A DNA stretch of 64,000 nucleotides from Singulisphaera acidiphila DSM 18658 (GTDB lineage Bacteria > Planctomycetota > Planctomycetia > Isosphaerales > Isosphaeraceae), in the NCBI RefSeq assembly GCF_000242455.2, contig NC_019892.1, positions 3,906,001 to 3,970,000 of the forward strand, given 5' to 3'. Numbering within the stretch: position 1 is the stretch's first letter; the number at the start of each line of letters is the position of its first letter. Shown here in pieces: positions 25,474-34,703 of the stretch. The notes under the pieces were generated by a model, which saw only the letters and a program-made list of their open reading frames with translations, was not told the DNA's origin and did no database searches. Made by a program: the position numbers and the translations under genes.

Positions 25474-25806
25474 TCAGTCAAGACATTGGATCAGGAAGTT
25501 CCGGGCCCGCTGCCGTTGTGCGGGACTCAAGCCCCCCGTCCACCGAAGCGTCAGGGTCTTCCCTGCCCCCCACGTCCCCCGGATCGTGAACGGTCGATCG
25601 GAGGCGAGGTTTCGGGCACAGAACTCCTTGATCTCAAGCACCTTACTTCTGGGAACGTGCCCCCGCACGTCGATCGAACCCGCCGTCCGATACCGAATCA
25701 AGAATCCATTCGGCCCCACGCCGGTCATCCAACCTGCACGATGGAGCGCCACAAGCGTTGCAGCCGCAGCCAGCACAATGATCCCGACGATGGCTCCTTG
25801 AACCAT
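25474..25806 (-). CDS. DUF3634-like small membrane protein
   Basis: A 110-residue protein with an N-terminal membrane segment (MVQGAIVGIIVLAAAATLVA) and a cytoplasmic or periplasmic domain. The pattern FLIRYRTAGSIDVRGHVP, then IRGTWGAGKTLTLRWTGGLS and QRQRARNFLI, fits DUF3634, whose members pair an Ile/Val-rich strand with a G-x-L-P turn and end in QQRxRN. GAGKT here resembles a P-loop but is not in a nucleotide-binding fold. The start was placed at the hydrophobic segment; the longest frame adds 33 residues overlapping the upstream peptidase gene. Function unknown. Confidence 0.6.
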   Translation of the reverse strand: MVQGAIVGIIVLAAAATLVALHRAGWMTGVGPNGFLIRYRTAGSIDVRGHVPRSKVLEIKEFCARNLASDRPFTIRGTWGAGKTLTLRWTGGLSPAQRQRARNFLIQCLD

Positions 25807-25892
25807 TGGGAAAACGACCTCAAAAGACGCGATCGCACGACGTGAGCGTCGTCCTCGATCGTTACGGAATGAACGAACGGCCCACTGTCGAC

Positions 25893-26684
25893 TCAGCGTC
25901 TCCACCAGTCGGCATCGTCCTCAACCTGACCGTACTTCGCCGTCTGGTGAAGCGCCTGGAGCACCTGGTAGTTTTGAAACGCAAAATACGCAAACCAAAT
26001 GCCAGGACCAGTCTGGTTCCAGCGAAAGAACACCATGGCAAGCGAGCCCGCCGTGAGCAAGGAGACGATATGGGCCCACCGCATGCCCTGGCGCGGGTTG
26101 AGCATCGTCAAGCAGACTTCGAGGATCCGGCCGCCGTCGAGGGGAAGGATCGGCAGGAGGTTGAGCAGGCCCCACATCAGGTTGATGACCGTCATGACCC
26201 AGTAGATCGACTGAACGGTGCGTGACAGCATGAAGTAGGCCATGCTCAAATTATGGCCCGAGCTAAGACCGACCATCGTCTGGACCAATTCCAGGTCGTC
26301 GGCAAAGCTGATTCCGAGGAAGACTTTGCCGACGAGGAAGAGCACGCCCAGGAGCAAGAACCCGGCCCCCGGGCCTGCGACCAGCACGGCCAGGCGGTGC
26401 CAGGGGCGCTGTCGTCCCAGATCGCAGGCGCAATAGCCTCCCATCCAGAAGAGCACGATCTCGGCCGGCGGATGGCCGTAGAACCGAGAGACCAGGCCAT
26501 GACCATATTCGTGGACCAAGATCGAGAGGAAGGCACACCCGATGAAGATGAGCACTTCGGGTAGGTGGTTCTCGCCTCCGCTCAGGACGGCCATGATCAG
26601 CCAGAACAGCGGGTGAACGCGAACGGGAATGCCGAGCAGACGAAAGCGCAAGTCGTAAGGCGTCGGCGCGGCCAGACCCAGCAT
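25893..26684 (-). CDS. M50-family membrane zinc metallopeptidase (site-2 protease-like)
   Basis: A 263-residue integral membrane protein. The catalytic HExxH is in ILVHEYGHGL (about residue 60), and the second zinc-binding region is LNLLPILPLDGGRI, matching the LDG motif of site-2 proteases. Hydrophobic helices flank both motifs. No PDZ domain is present, so it belongs to the short PDZ-less M50B type that cleaves within membranes, in other bacteria often anti-sigma factors. The ATG at 26684 has GAGGTG about 5 bases upstream, so it was preferred to a longer frame. The DUF3634-like gene lies downstream on the same strand. Confidence 0.9.
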   Translation of the reverse strand: MLGLAAPTPYDLRFRLLGIPVRVHPLFWLIMAVLSGGENHLPEVLIFIGCAFLSILVHEYGHGLVSRFYGHPPAEIVLFWMGGYCACDLGRQRPWHRLAVLVAGPGAGFLLLGVLFLVGKVFLGISFADDLELVQTMVGLSSGHNLSMAYFMLSRTVQSIYWVMTVINLMWGLLNLLPILPLDGGRILEVCLTMLNPRQGMRWAHIVSLLTAGSLAMVFFRWNQTGPGIWFAYFAFQNYQVLQALHQTAKYGQVEDDADWWRR

Positions 26685-26861
26685 GGGGCACCTCAAAAGG
26701 GGAAAGCGATCGGGTCTCGTCTGATCAAAAGAGTAGACCCGGACGGCCTCCGGAAACAAGAGTCTTGCCGCGAAAGCGGTTCCGTCGAATGAGATCCAAA
26801 GGCCGGTTGCACGACGACGCATCCCTCTGGTAACGTTTTCTCAAAAGGAGGAACGCGACAG

Positions 26862-27629
26862 GTGGTTCCGGAGATTTCGGCCCGATCGTCCGATCCCTGT
26901 GGTCGGTTCTCAGAATTGCCCGGCGTTCTCGAACGCGCTGGGTTTGCGATCGTGACCGACGTCATCGATTCCCAGGTCGTTTCGGCCTTGATCGAGGCGA
27001 TCGATGCGATCCCACCGCAAGGGTTGGTCCTCGAGCGCGGGGGGAGCGTTTACGCGATGCGGAACGTCCTCAGCCTCGTGCCCGCCAGCCGCGAACTTGC
27101 CGAATCGGAGGCGCTCACCCGCTTGAGCCAGGCCATCTTGGGACCATCTGCCTTCGTAGTACGGGGCCTCTTATTCGATAAGACCCCCGAGGCAAACTGG
27201 GGCGTCCCCTGGCACCAGGACCTGACAATCGCGGTCAAAACCCGAACGGAAACCCCGGGGTATGGTCCCTGGACCGTCAAAGGGGGGATCCCCCACGTTC
27301 AGCCCCCGGTATCGGTTCTCGAGCAAATGCTGACCGTGCGCGTTCACCTTGACGACAGTGACGAGGAGCGCGGGCCGTTGCGAGTCGTTCCGGGATCACA
27401 CGCCGAGGGCCGGCTCGGAGCCGAAGCGACCCGGGATTGGTTGGCGCGAGTGCCCCCACAGACCTGCCTCGTTCCTCGCGGTGGCGCGCTGCTGATGCGC
27501 CCCTTGATCTTGCACGCCTCTTCCCCCGCCGAGGCTTCCGGCAGGCGGCGGGTGATCCACCTCGAATACGCGGCCGCCCCGCTGCCGGGCGACGTGACCT
27601 GGTTTGAATCGGAGTTTCCCGGTCGATGA
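26862..27629 (+). CDS. phytanoyl-CoA dioxygenase (PhyH) family protein
   Basis: A 255-residue Fe(II)/2-oxoglutarate dioxygenase of the PhyH family. The iron-binding HxD is in VPWHQDLTIAV, the distal His in LILHASSPAEASGRRRVIHL, and the Arg that would bind 2-oxoglutarate follows in the same segment. GPLRVVPGSHAEGRL is the usual PhyH block before the distal site. The start is GTG at 26862, supported by AAAGGAGG 10 bases upstream. The last four bases overlap the ATG of dapF (ATGA), so the two are translationally coupled, although no shared pathway is evident. Substrate unknown. Confidence 0.9.
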   Translation: MVPEISARSSDPCGRFSELPGVLERAGFAIVTDVIDSQVVSALIEAIDAIPPQGLVLERGGSVYAMRNVLSLVPASRELAESEALTRLSQAILGPSAFVVRGLLFDKTPEANWGVPWHQDLTIAVKTRTETPGYGPWTVKGGIPHVQPPVSVLEQMLTVRVHLDDSDEERGPLRVVPGSHAEGRLGAEATRDWLARVPPQTCLVPRGGALLMRPLILHASSPAEASGRRRVIHLEYAAAPLPGDVTWFESEFPGR

Positions 27630-28462
27630 AATTTACGAAGATGCACGGGCTCGGCAATGACTACGTCTACGTGAGCACCTTCGACCAGAAGGAGCCCGCC
27701 GACCTCGGTGCGCTGGCCATCGCGGTGAGTGATCGCCACTTCGGGATCGGCTCGGACGGCCTGATCATGATCACCCCGTCGGAACGAGCCGACGCCCGGA
27801 TGCGGATGTTCAACACCGACGGCACCGAAGGGGAAATGTGCGGCAACGGCGTTCGCTGCGTCGCCAAGTACGTCCACGACCACGGAATTGCGCCCAGGCC
27901 CCGGGTGACGATCGAGACCGGACGCGGTGTCTTGACCCTCGACCTCGAGGTTGAGGGAGGCAAGGCGCGGCGGGTCCGTGTCGATATGCAGACCCCGATC
28001 CTGCAAGCCGCCAAGATCCCGACCACACTTCCGGGCGAGCCCCCGATCGACGCTCCCCTCACGATCGAGGGACATCCCTTGGGCGTGACGGCCGTCTCGA
28101 TGGGCAACCCGCACGCGGTGGTCTACGTCGACGACGTCACGCGGTTCCCGGTCGAACGCTTCGGCCCCTTGCTCGAGAATCACGTTACGTTCCCGAAACG
28201 GGTCAACGTCCACTTCGCCGAAGTCGTCGGACCGGGAGAGGTCCGGATGCGCACCTGGGAACGCGGTTCCGGGATCACCCTGGCCTGTGGCACCGGCGCC
28301 TGCGCCGTCTGCGTTGCGGGGATCCTGACCGGCCGCACCGGTCGCAAGATCATCGCCCACCTGCCTGGCGGCGACCTCGAACTGGAATGGCCCGGCGACG
28401 GCCAATCGGTCTTCATGACGGGGCCGGCCACCGAGGTCTTCTCAGGGGAATGGCCCGATTGA
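27626..28462 (+). CDS. dapF: diaminopimelate epimerase
   Basis: A 278-residue DapF. It interconverts LL- and meso-diaminopimelate for lysine and peptidoglycan synthesis. The two catalytic cysteines are visible: Cys72 in GEMCGNGVRC and Cys221 in LACGTGACAVC. The N-terminal KFTKMHGLGNDYVYV and the GNPHAVVYVDD block are also conserved. Length is normal. Its presence fits the view that planctomycetes make diaminopimelate-based peptidoglycan. The start overlaps the PhyH stop by four bases. Confidence 0.97.
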   Translation: MKFTKMHGLGNDYVYVSTFDQKEPADLGALAIAVSDRHFGIGSDGLIMITPSERADARMRMFNTDGTEGEMCGNGVRCVAKYVHDHGIAPRPRVTIETGRGVLTLDLEVEGGKARRVRVDMQTPILQAAKIPTTLPGEPPIDAPLTIEGHPLGVTAVSMGNPHAVVYVDDVTRFPVERFGPLLENHVTFPKRVNVHFAEVVGPGEVRMRTWERGSGITLACGTGACAVCVAGILTGRTGRKIIAHLPGGDLELEWPGDGQSVFMTGPATEVFSGEWPD

Positions 28463-28537
28463 TCGAGTCCCGGTCACAAGGAGGGGAAACGGGCTCGATT
28501 CAGGAAACGATGCGAGTGGCGAAGGACGCGGCGATCC

Positions 28538-29308
28538 ATGCGAGTGCTGAGCTATAACATCCACAAAGGGATCGGCGGCCGTGACCGGCGCTACCGGATC
28601 GACCGAATCATTCGGGTCATCGCGGAGCAGGAGCCGGACCTGATCTGCCTTCAGGAAGTCGACCTGAATGTCAGGCGGACCCGGCACGACGACCAACCGC
28701 GACGGCTCGCCGACGCGATTCAGTCGGCTGCTGAGATTTATCAGCTCAACGTCCACCTCGGGGCCGGGGGCTACGGCAACCTCGTCCTGTCGCGATGGGA
28801 ATTCCGTCACACCCACCAGATCTCGCTCCGCCAAAGGCGCAGAAAGCCGCGCGGCGCCCAGCTCGCCATCGTCGAAACCCCCGAGGGCCCGCTGCACCTG
28901 ATCAACTGGCACCTCGGGCTCGCCGAACGGGAGCGCCACTGGCAGGTGCGGCACCTCTTGGATCACGACTGCTTCCGCGAATCGGCAACCCTGCCGACTC
29001 TGATTATCGGCGACTTCAATGACTGGCGGAACACACTCGCCCGTATGAGCTTCGCGGCTCATGGGTTCGAGCAATTGACCGTCCCCCACGAGCGGTTCCG
29101 CTCCTTCCCCGCCTATTTCCCGGTCGTCTCCCTGGACAAGGCGTTCGCGCGGGGCGGGATCGAGGTTCGTCAAGCGCGCGTCATCCGAACACCGCTCGCC
29201 AAACGAGCCTCCGACCATCTCCCTCTGGTCATCGACTTCCACGTACGGCCGGCCGCGCCAGACACGCCGGGTGCGTCGTCGACGACCGAGCTTCTGGGTT
29301 CGAGATGA
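28538..29308 (+). CDS. endonuclease/exonuclease/phosphatase (EEP) family protein
   Basis: A 256-residue EEP-fold hydrolase. The four hallmark blocks are in order: SYNIHKG at the N-terminus, LICLQEVDLN with the metal-binding Glu, IIGDFNDWRN with the catalytic Asp and Asn, and ASDHLPLVID with the terminal Asp-His pair. There is no signal peptide or membrane segment, so it acts in the cytoplasm. Related proteins hydrolyse DNA, phosphoinositides or other phosphodiesters; the substrate cannot be decided. It begins 76 bp after dapF and may share its transcript. Confidence 0.93.
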   Translation: MRVLSYNIHKGIGGRDRRYRIDRIIRVIAEQEPDLICLQEVDLNVRRTRHDDQPRRLADAIQSAAEIYQLNVHLGAGGYGNLVLSRWEFRHTHQISLRQRRRKPRGAQLAIVETPEGPLHLINWHLGLAERERHWQVRHLLDHDCFRESATLPTLIIGDFNDWRNTLARMSFAAHGFEQLTVPHERFRSFPAYFPVVSLDKAFARGGIEVRQARVIRTPLAKRASDHLPLVIDFHVRPAAPDTPGASSTTELLGSR

Positions 29309-29338
29309 TTCGGCCTCTTTCTCCGGATATGTCCCGCT

Positions 29339-29415
29339 GGGTGGGCACGGCCCACCGACCCTCTTAAGTTAAGTGTTTGCGACAAAGCCGATTATGGGGT
29401 GGATCGTGCCCACCC
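29339..29415. repeat. short inverted-repeat element
   Basis: GGGTGGGCAC (29339-29348) and GTGCCCACCC (29406-29415) are perfect inverted arms, extended inwards by one pair and separated by about 57 bases. It lies in the gap before the kinase gene and looks like a small palindromic or MITE-like repeat. Confidence 0.5.
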
Positions 29416-29462
29416 TACCGACCCGAAACCGACCGCGATGAATGCGGTGAAAGTTGGTGATC

Positions 29463-32400
29463 ATGGCCTCGGCCGATACCCAACGAGATGACGACGACCC
29501 TCTGGCCACGGTCGATCAGAGTGGCCAGACCGCCAACTCCGCCGACCAGCCCAAGCCCAAGGAGCCAACGGACGCCTCATTGCAGGCCCGAGGCCGGTAC
29601 GTACCGATCCGAGCGCATGCCAAAGGGGGGCTAGGCGAGGTCTTCGTGGCACGCGACGAAGAGCTTGGCCGAGAGGTGGCTCTCAAGGCAATTCAAGAGC
29701 GGCTGGCCGACGACCCGACGAACCGGGCTCGGTTCATCCGTGAGGCGGAGATCACCGGCAACCTCGAACACCCGGGAATCGTGCCGATCTATGGCTTGGG
29801 CCAATCGGCCGACGGCCGCCCTTACTATGCGATGCGATTCATTGAGGGGGAGACCCTGGCCGCGGCGATCGACCGCTTCCACTCCTCCGTCGAACCGATT
29901 CATGCCCCCGGCAAACGGTCGGTCGCCTTGCTCGGCCTGTTGCGCCGATTCAATGACGTCTGCAACGCCATCGACTATGCGCACAGCCGAGGGATCCTCC
30001 ACCGCGACCTGAAGCCGAGCAACATCATGCTCGGTCTACACGGCGAGACGCTGGTCGTCGACTGGGGACTGGCCAAGTTCATGGGGCAAGATACGGCGGA
30101 ACCTTCAAATACAGCGGACACGGCCGCTCTCATCACGGGCTCGTCGAGCGATCAAACGCTACCCGGCTCGACCGTCGGGACTCCGGCCTTCATGAGCCCC
30201 GAGCAGGCCGCCGGCCGGATCGAGGATCTGGGCCCGAGCAGCGACATCTACAACCTGGGAGCCACGCTCTACTATCTGCTGACAGGCCAGGCCCCGTTCG
30301 ATCATGCCCCAGCGGGCATCCTGCTGACGAAGGTCCAGCGGGGCGACTTCCGAACGCCCTCAGCGGCGGCGTTGGGACCGATTCCCTCGGCGCTCGAAGC
30401 CATCTGCTTGAAGGCGATGGCGCTCCTGCCGAAGGATCGCTATCCGTCGACCCGTGCGATCGCCGAGGACATCGAACGCTGGATCGCCGACGAGCCCGTT
30501 TCGGCTCAGCCCGAGTCGCGGCTGGCCAGGTTGGCGCGGTGGTCGCGGCGGCATCGGGCCTGGGTCCGCGCCGCCTCGGCCGTGCTGGTCGGTCTCGTGA
30601 TCGTCATGTCACTCGCCACGGGGGTCGTCCACCGAGCCTGGCAGCGCGAGCAGACCGTTCGGATCGCGTCCGAGGATCTCGCCGCCAGCCTCGATCTCGA
30701 CAAGGGGATCGGCCTCTGTGAGCAGGGGACGACCGGCCTCGGCATGCTCCGGCTGGCCCATGCCCTGGCGATCACCCCGGCAGGCGCATCCGACCTGAGG
30801 CGGACGATCCTGAGCAACCTGGACGCCTGGCACACCCCCATGATCCCGCTCCGGGAAATGTTCGTCCATCCCGACGCGATCTGGTCCGTGGCCCTCTCGC
30901 CCAATGGCCGGACTCTCCTGACCGGTAGCAGCGTCATGGTGGAGGGGAAGCTGCTGGGCGAGGCCCGCCTCTGGGACGTGGAGACTGGCAAAGCGTTGGG
31001 CGAGCCTTTGAAACATGGGAGCTACGTCAACAGCGCGGTCTTCAGCCCTGATGGTAAGGTGATTCTGACCGGCAGCGCCGATCGAACAGCGCGGCTCTGG
31101 GACACCGCGACCTGCCATCCCCTCGGCCCTCCCCTCGTGCAAGACAGCTCGGTGAAGACCGTGGCGTTCGCCCCCGACGGTCGCTCCTTTCTGACCGTCA
31201 CCGGGCGCTCGGTCGACTTCTGGGACACCGCGACACAACGGTCTCTGGGGCCATCGCTGACCGACCATCCGGCCCCGGTCAATCCGGCCGTCTTCAGCGC
31301 CGACGGCTCGATGATCGCCACGGGGTGCGAAGATGGGACCGCTCTGATTTGGAAGAGAGGCGAGAGCAAGCCGATCGGCGCTCCTCTGATTCACAACTCG
31401 GCGGTCAACTGTCTGGCGTTCAGCCCCGACGGCAAAGTGCTGGCAACGGGAGATGAAGACGGGATCATTCAATTCTGGGACACCGCCACCCAGCAGCGGC
31501 TCCGCATGCAACAGGCACACCGGTCGGAAATCTACGGGATGGCGTTCAGCCCCGATGGTCAGGTGTTGGCGACGGGCGGCGACGATGGAACGGCCCGGTA
31601 TTGGAAGACAGGCACGGGCCAGGCCCTCGGGTTGCCGATGGAGCATCTGGGCGCGGTCACGGCAGTCGCGTTCGCCCCGGATGGCCGTTCCCTCGCGACC
31701 GGGAGTGGCGACACTGTCGCCCGAATCTGGGTCGGGCCGACCACGCGACCGCTCATGGCCAAACAGACGAATGGCGAGCGTGTCCTGGCAATGGCTTATT
31801 CCCCCGACGGCTGGACCTTCGTAACGACCGATTCCGGCCGAGTGACCCGGATCCGCGATGCCATCTCGCTCGAACCGATAGGCCCCTCTCGAACCCACGA
31901 GTCGGACATCCGAGCGGTCGCCTACAGTCCCGACGGCGACACCATCCTGACCGGCGCCTCGGATGGGACAGCGCAACTCTGGACCGCGGCCGACTTCCAG
32001 CCGGTCGGCCACCCCCTGAAACTGCCGGGCGCAGTCACCACGGTGGCCTTCCGACCCGATGGGCGAGCCTTCCTCGCCGCCGGCGAAGACACGAAAGCCC
32101 ACCTCTGGGACCCGTACGCCGGCCGCCACTTGGGCCCGCTGCTCCCGCTCGAATCGGAGATCATGGCCCTGGGGTTCTCCCCCGACGGCCAAACGATCGT
32201 CACGGCCGAAGGGCGTTCCGTGCGATTCTGGGAGGTGGCCAACGGCGTGGCGACCGGGCAGATCCGACGTGTGCTCCGCGGTCACCAAGGCTTCATCTAC
32301 TGCCTTGCGTTCAGCCGCGACAGTCGGCTCGTCGCCACCGGGAGCGAGGACGACACCGCCCGGATCTGGGAGGTCAAGACAGGACGACCCGTCGGCCCGC

Positions 32401-32798
32401 CGTTACCCCACGGCGCAAGCATCATCTCGATCGCATTCGCGCCGGACGGCAAAACGCTCCTGACCGGATGCAATGACCAGACCGCCCGCCTCTGGAGCCT
32501 CCCCACCGGCCGGTCGATCGGCCCCCCCTTGAAACACCAGGGCCGAGTCTCGGCGGTGAGCTTCCACCCCTCCGGCCATTTCTTCCTGACCGGCAGCTTC
32601 GATCGGTCGGTCCGTCGCTGGGAAGCGCCTCGCCCTTGGATCGACGACGTCGAGCAGATCCGAAGCCGAGTGCAAGGATTGACGGGCATCACCCTGGGTC
32701 TCGAAGCCGACCCGTCCTCCCGCGGCAACATCCTTGACGATCGCATCTGGCGGCTCGAACGCCGGCTCCTGGACACAACAGAAAGCACGACTCGTTGA
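29463..32798 (+). CDS. membrane Ser/Thr protein kinase with WD40 propeller
   Basis: A protein of about 1111 residues. The N-terminal kinase domain has GGLGEVFVA in the glycine loop, EVALKAI with the ATP-binding Lys, HRDLKPSNIML in the catalytic loop, DWGLAKF in place of DFG, and GTPAFMSPEQA. A membrane helix follows (AASAVLVGLVIVMSLAT). The rest consists of about 14 WD40-like repeats, each with VAFxPDGRxxxTGxxDxTARxW, forming one or two extracytoplasmic propellers. This is the transmembrane sensor-kinase architecture abundant in planctomycetes, where the propeller probably senses or binds a partner. ATG at 29463 was preferred to upstream TTG or GTG codons. The ligand is unknown. Confidence 0.93.
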   Translation: MASADTQRDDDDPLATVDQSGQTANSADQPKPKEPTDASLQARGRYVPIRAHAKGGLGEVFVARDEELGREVALKAIQERLADDPTNRARFIREAEITGNLEHPGIVPIYGLGQSADGRPYYAMRFIEGETLAAAIDRFHSSVEPIHAPGKRSVALLGLLRRFNDVCNAIDYAHSRGILHRDLKPSNIMLGLHGETLVVDWGLAKFMGQDTAEPSNTADTAALITGSSSDQTLPGSTVGTPAFMSPEQAAGRIEDLGPSSDIYNLGATLYYLLTGQAPFDHAPAGILLTKVQRGDFRTPSAAALGPIPSALEAICLKAMALLPKDRYPSTRAIAEDIERWIADEPVSAQPESRLARLARWSRRHRAWVRAASAVLVGLVIVMSLATGVVHRAWQREQTVRIASEDLAASLDLDKGIGLCEQGTTGLGMLRLAHALAITPAGASDLRRTILSNLDAWHTPMIPLREMFVHPDAIWSVALSPNGRTLLTGSSVMVEGKLLGEARLWDVETGKALGEPLKHGSYVNSAVFSPDGKVILTGSADRTARLWDTATCHPLGPPLVQDSSVKTVAFAPDGRSFLTVTGRSVDFWDTATQRSLGPSLTDHPAPVNPAVFSADGSMIATGCEDGTALIWKRGESKPIGAPLIHNSAVNCLAFSPDGKVLATGDEDGIIQFWDTATQQRLRMQQAHRSEIYGMAFSPDGQVLATGGDDGTARYWKTGTGQALGLPMEHLGAVTAVAFAPDGRSLATGSGDTVARIWVGPTTRPLMAKQTNGERVLAMAYSPDGWTFVTTDSGRVTRIRDAISLEPIGPSRTHESDIRAVAYSPDGDTILTGASDGTAQLWTAADFQPVGHPLKLPGAVTTVAFRPDGRAFLAAGEDTKAHLWDPYAGRHLGPLLPLESEIMALGFSPDGQTIVTAEGRSVRFWEVANGVATGQIRRVLRGHQGFIYCLAFSRDSRLVATGSEDDTARIWEVKTGRPVGPPLPHGASIISIAFAPDGKTLLTGCNDQTARLWSLPTGRSIGPPLKHQGRVSAVSFHPSGHFFLTGSFDRSVRRWEAPRPWIDDVEQIRSRVQGLTGITLGLEADPSSRGNILDDRIWRLERRLLDTTESTTR

Positions 32799-32814
32799 TC
32801 CTCAAGAGTCGTGC
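32785..32814 (+). terminator. terminator overlapping the end of the kinase gene
   Basis: Nine-base perfect arms GCACGACTC (32785-32793) and GAGTCGTGC (32806-32814) with a 12-base loop that contains the kinase stop codon (TGA at 32796-32798). Confidence 0.6.
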
Positions 32815-32931
32815 GGTCGGTCTGTTGAATTAATTCCAGGTACAGACACAGCCTCTCGTCTTCGCGCCCCCTTTTGGATCGCGAGCCGAGCGGAGACTGT
32901 GCACGAACAAGCCCGGCGAGTTCCGCGTCGC

Positions 32932-33393
32932 TCAATCCCGCCAGTCACGGCGGGTGTAGCCCGGCAACGTGACGTCGTCAACTTCACGGCTGGAGCTAAA
33001 GCCGTTGATTGCATCTTTGAAGAGATGATACGGGCAGGATTCCGGGAACTTCCAGCGGATCCAGCGCGGCCCGAGTCCGAGCAGACCCGTTTTGGAGATC
33101 GCCACGATGGTCGCCGCGACCCATGGGGAGGTGTTATCGCCCTGGAGACGAAACCAGGCCATCGTCCCGGCGCTGGGAGCAACCTTGGCCAGCGCGGAGC
33201 CCCCACCCAGACTGATGTCGCGAAGCGTGGCGACGACGCTCCGCAACTCCTCTCCCTCCGTCCAGCTCAGAATGACAAACGTTTGCCCCGTGACGTAACG
33301 CGACGCACCACGGCGGTCGCCACTTCGATTGGACGCAGAGTGATTCGAACGACGTTCAAGCATCACACACCCAAAGCGTTCATTCGGCCCCAT
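32932..33393 (-). CDS. PilZ-like domain protein
   Basis: A 153-residue cytoplasmic protein. The arrangement of RRGASRYVTGQTFVIL, then LRDISLGGGSALA about 30 residues later, resembles the RxxxR and (D/N)xSxxG c-di-GMP-binding motifs of PilZ domains, although the spacing and the first motif are not perfect. The C-terminal half (GPRWIRWKFPESCPYHLFKDA) is not recognised. The start at 33393 has GGAAAGGTGG just upstream; the longest frame begins with TTG. It is a single gene, convergent with the kinase-WD40 gene. It may read c-di-GMP, or the domain may be a degenerate derivative. Confidence 0.6.
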   Translation of the reverse strand: MGPNERFGCVMLERRSNHSASNRSGDRRGASRYVTGQTFVILSWTEGEELRSVVATLRDISLGGGSALAKVAPSAGTMAWFRLQGDNTSPWVAATIVAISKTGLLGLGPRWIRWKFPESCPYHLFKDAINGFSSSREVDDVTLPGYTRRDWRD

Positions 33394-33580
33394 CGCCACC
33401 TTTCCCAACGCACCCGAGACCGCTTGCGAAGGAACGATGGCTATATTTTGCAAACATTCCGCTCAAGTCTAGGCCAGGATGCACCAGACGGAGGGTGAAT
33501 TCAGGGAAGAAACGCCGACGGAAAGCGCAACAACTTCGAAGGTGGCCACCGTTCTCCGGTCCGCTCAAAGAGAGAGAGGG

Positions 33581-34513
33581 TCAGGGATTGAGCCAACGGC
33601 GGAATTTCTTGTGGTCAAGCTTGTCCCAGACCTTGAAGAATCGTTCCCGAGAACGATCGGCCAGGCGCATCTGCCGCTTGAAAAGGCGGTGAGCAGAGAG
33701 CTTGAAGGGAATGTCGTAGGGATGAAGAGCGGCGATTCGCGTGATTTCCTGAGCGGCGATGCTCGCATCCTGGTGTTCCCCCAGGACGTCTTGCACCTTG
33801 GTCGCGCTCTCTGCGAACCGTCTCGCCTCTTTCGCACGATTCTTGCCGAGCGCATCGGCGACATCTTCAGCCGCGTACCGGGCACGCTTGGCTCGCTTAC
33901 GAACCTCGTGGAAGTCTTTGTCAGGGTCATTGGGGTGGAGCGCCCGACCCCGTTTCTTGAGCGATTTCCAGGCCTCTCCGACCAGCGTAGGGAGTTCGGA
34001 GCGACGCATATTCGCAGCTTCGGGCCGAAGTGGGGTGTCGATAACAGCCTGCTCCAACCGCTCGATCAGGTCGCGATAACGATCCCCCTGGAGGACCTCT
34101 TTGAGCCTCCCGGACGCCCGCTCGTGCTCCACCGCCAGCGTTCGGAATAAGGGAGCGAGCTTCTCCGGCGCGTCTCCCGAGGCTCTGAGCAAACGCTCGC
34201 GAAGCACGTCGAGATCCCGCACCGTTCCAAGCACCTGCGCCAGCCACCTGAGTTCTTGCTCGAGCGGCAAGGACCATTCGGCCTTCACGAGCGGGCCGAA
34301 CGTGCGGAGCGCACTGCGAAGCCGACGCGTCGAGGTCCGCATCCCGTGGACCCCCTCGGTCAGCCCCTGCCTGGCCGAGGGATCGCAGTGGAGCATCCGC
34401 TCGACCCCCCGCGTCAAGGCCGTGCGAACCGCCACGGAGGCAGGTCCGACCGGCGCGACCTCTGTGGGCAACTCAAGGTGCTGTCGAGGCTTCCCATTGG
34501 CCATTGTAGGCAC
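33581..34513 (-). CDS. CHAD domain protein
   Basis: A 310-residue all-helical protein covering a complete CHAD domain. Conserved features are HGMRTSTRRLRSALRTFG near residue 57, LGTVRDLDVLRERLL, and later FHEVRKRAKRARYAAEDV and VQDVLGEHQDA, each offering the His/Lys/Arg patches that bind polyphosphate. CHAD proteins associate with polyphosphate granules and, when fused to CYTH, with triphosphatase activity; no CYTH gene is seen here. There is no signal peptide, so it is cytoplasmic. A gap of 190 bp separates it from the LEPR-XLL gene on the same strand. Confidence 0.93.
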   Translation of the reverse strand: MPTMANGKPRQHLELPTEVAPVGPASVAVRTALTRGVERMLHCDPSARQGLTEGVHGMRTSTRRLRSALRTFGPLVKAEWSLPLEQELRWLAQVLGTVRDLDVLRERLLRASGDAPEKLAPLFRTLAVEHERASGRLKEVLQGDRYRDLIERLEQAVIDTPLRPEAANMRRSELPTLVGEAWKSLKKRGRALHPNDPDKDFHEVRKRAKRARYAAEDVADALGKNRAKEARRFAESATKVQDVLGEHQDASIAAQEITRIAALHPYDIPFKLSAHRLFKRQMRLADRSRERFFKVWDKLDHKKFRRWLNP

Positions 34514-34703
34514 GTAATCCCCGACCTTTTATGCGGAATGACCCCAATCGACCGGAACACGAGAGCGTCGTCTCGATCGACTCCGATCCATTGCTTGACC
34601 TTAGCCAAGATCGCCCCGACCCGCAAGGGCGGGAAAGCGCCTCGGCCCGCCAACGGTAAGCCGGAACGACCGCCGCCCCACGCGGAGCAAAGACCTGACG
34701 ATG

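Noticed and set aside
30609..32288. 559-codon minus-strand frame
   Set aside because: Shadow of the WD40 repeats of the kinase gene, caused by GC-rich third positions.
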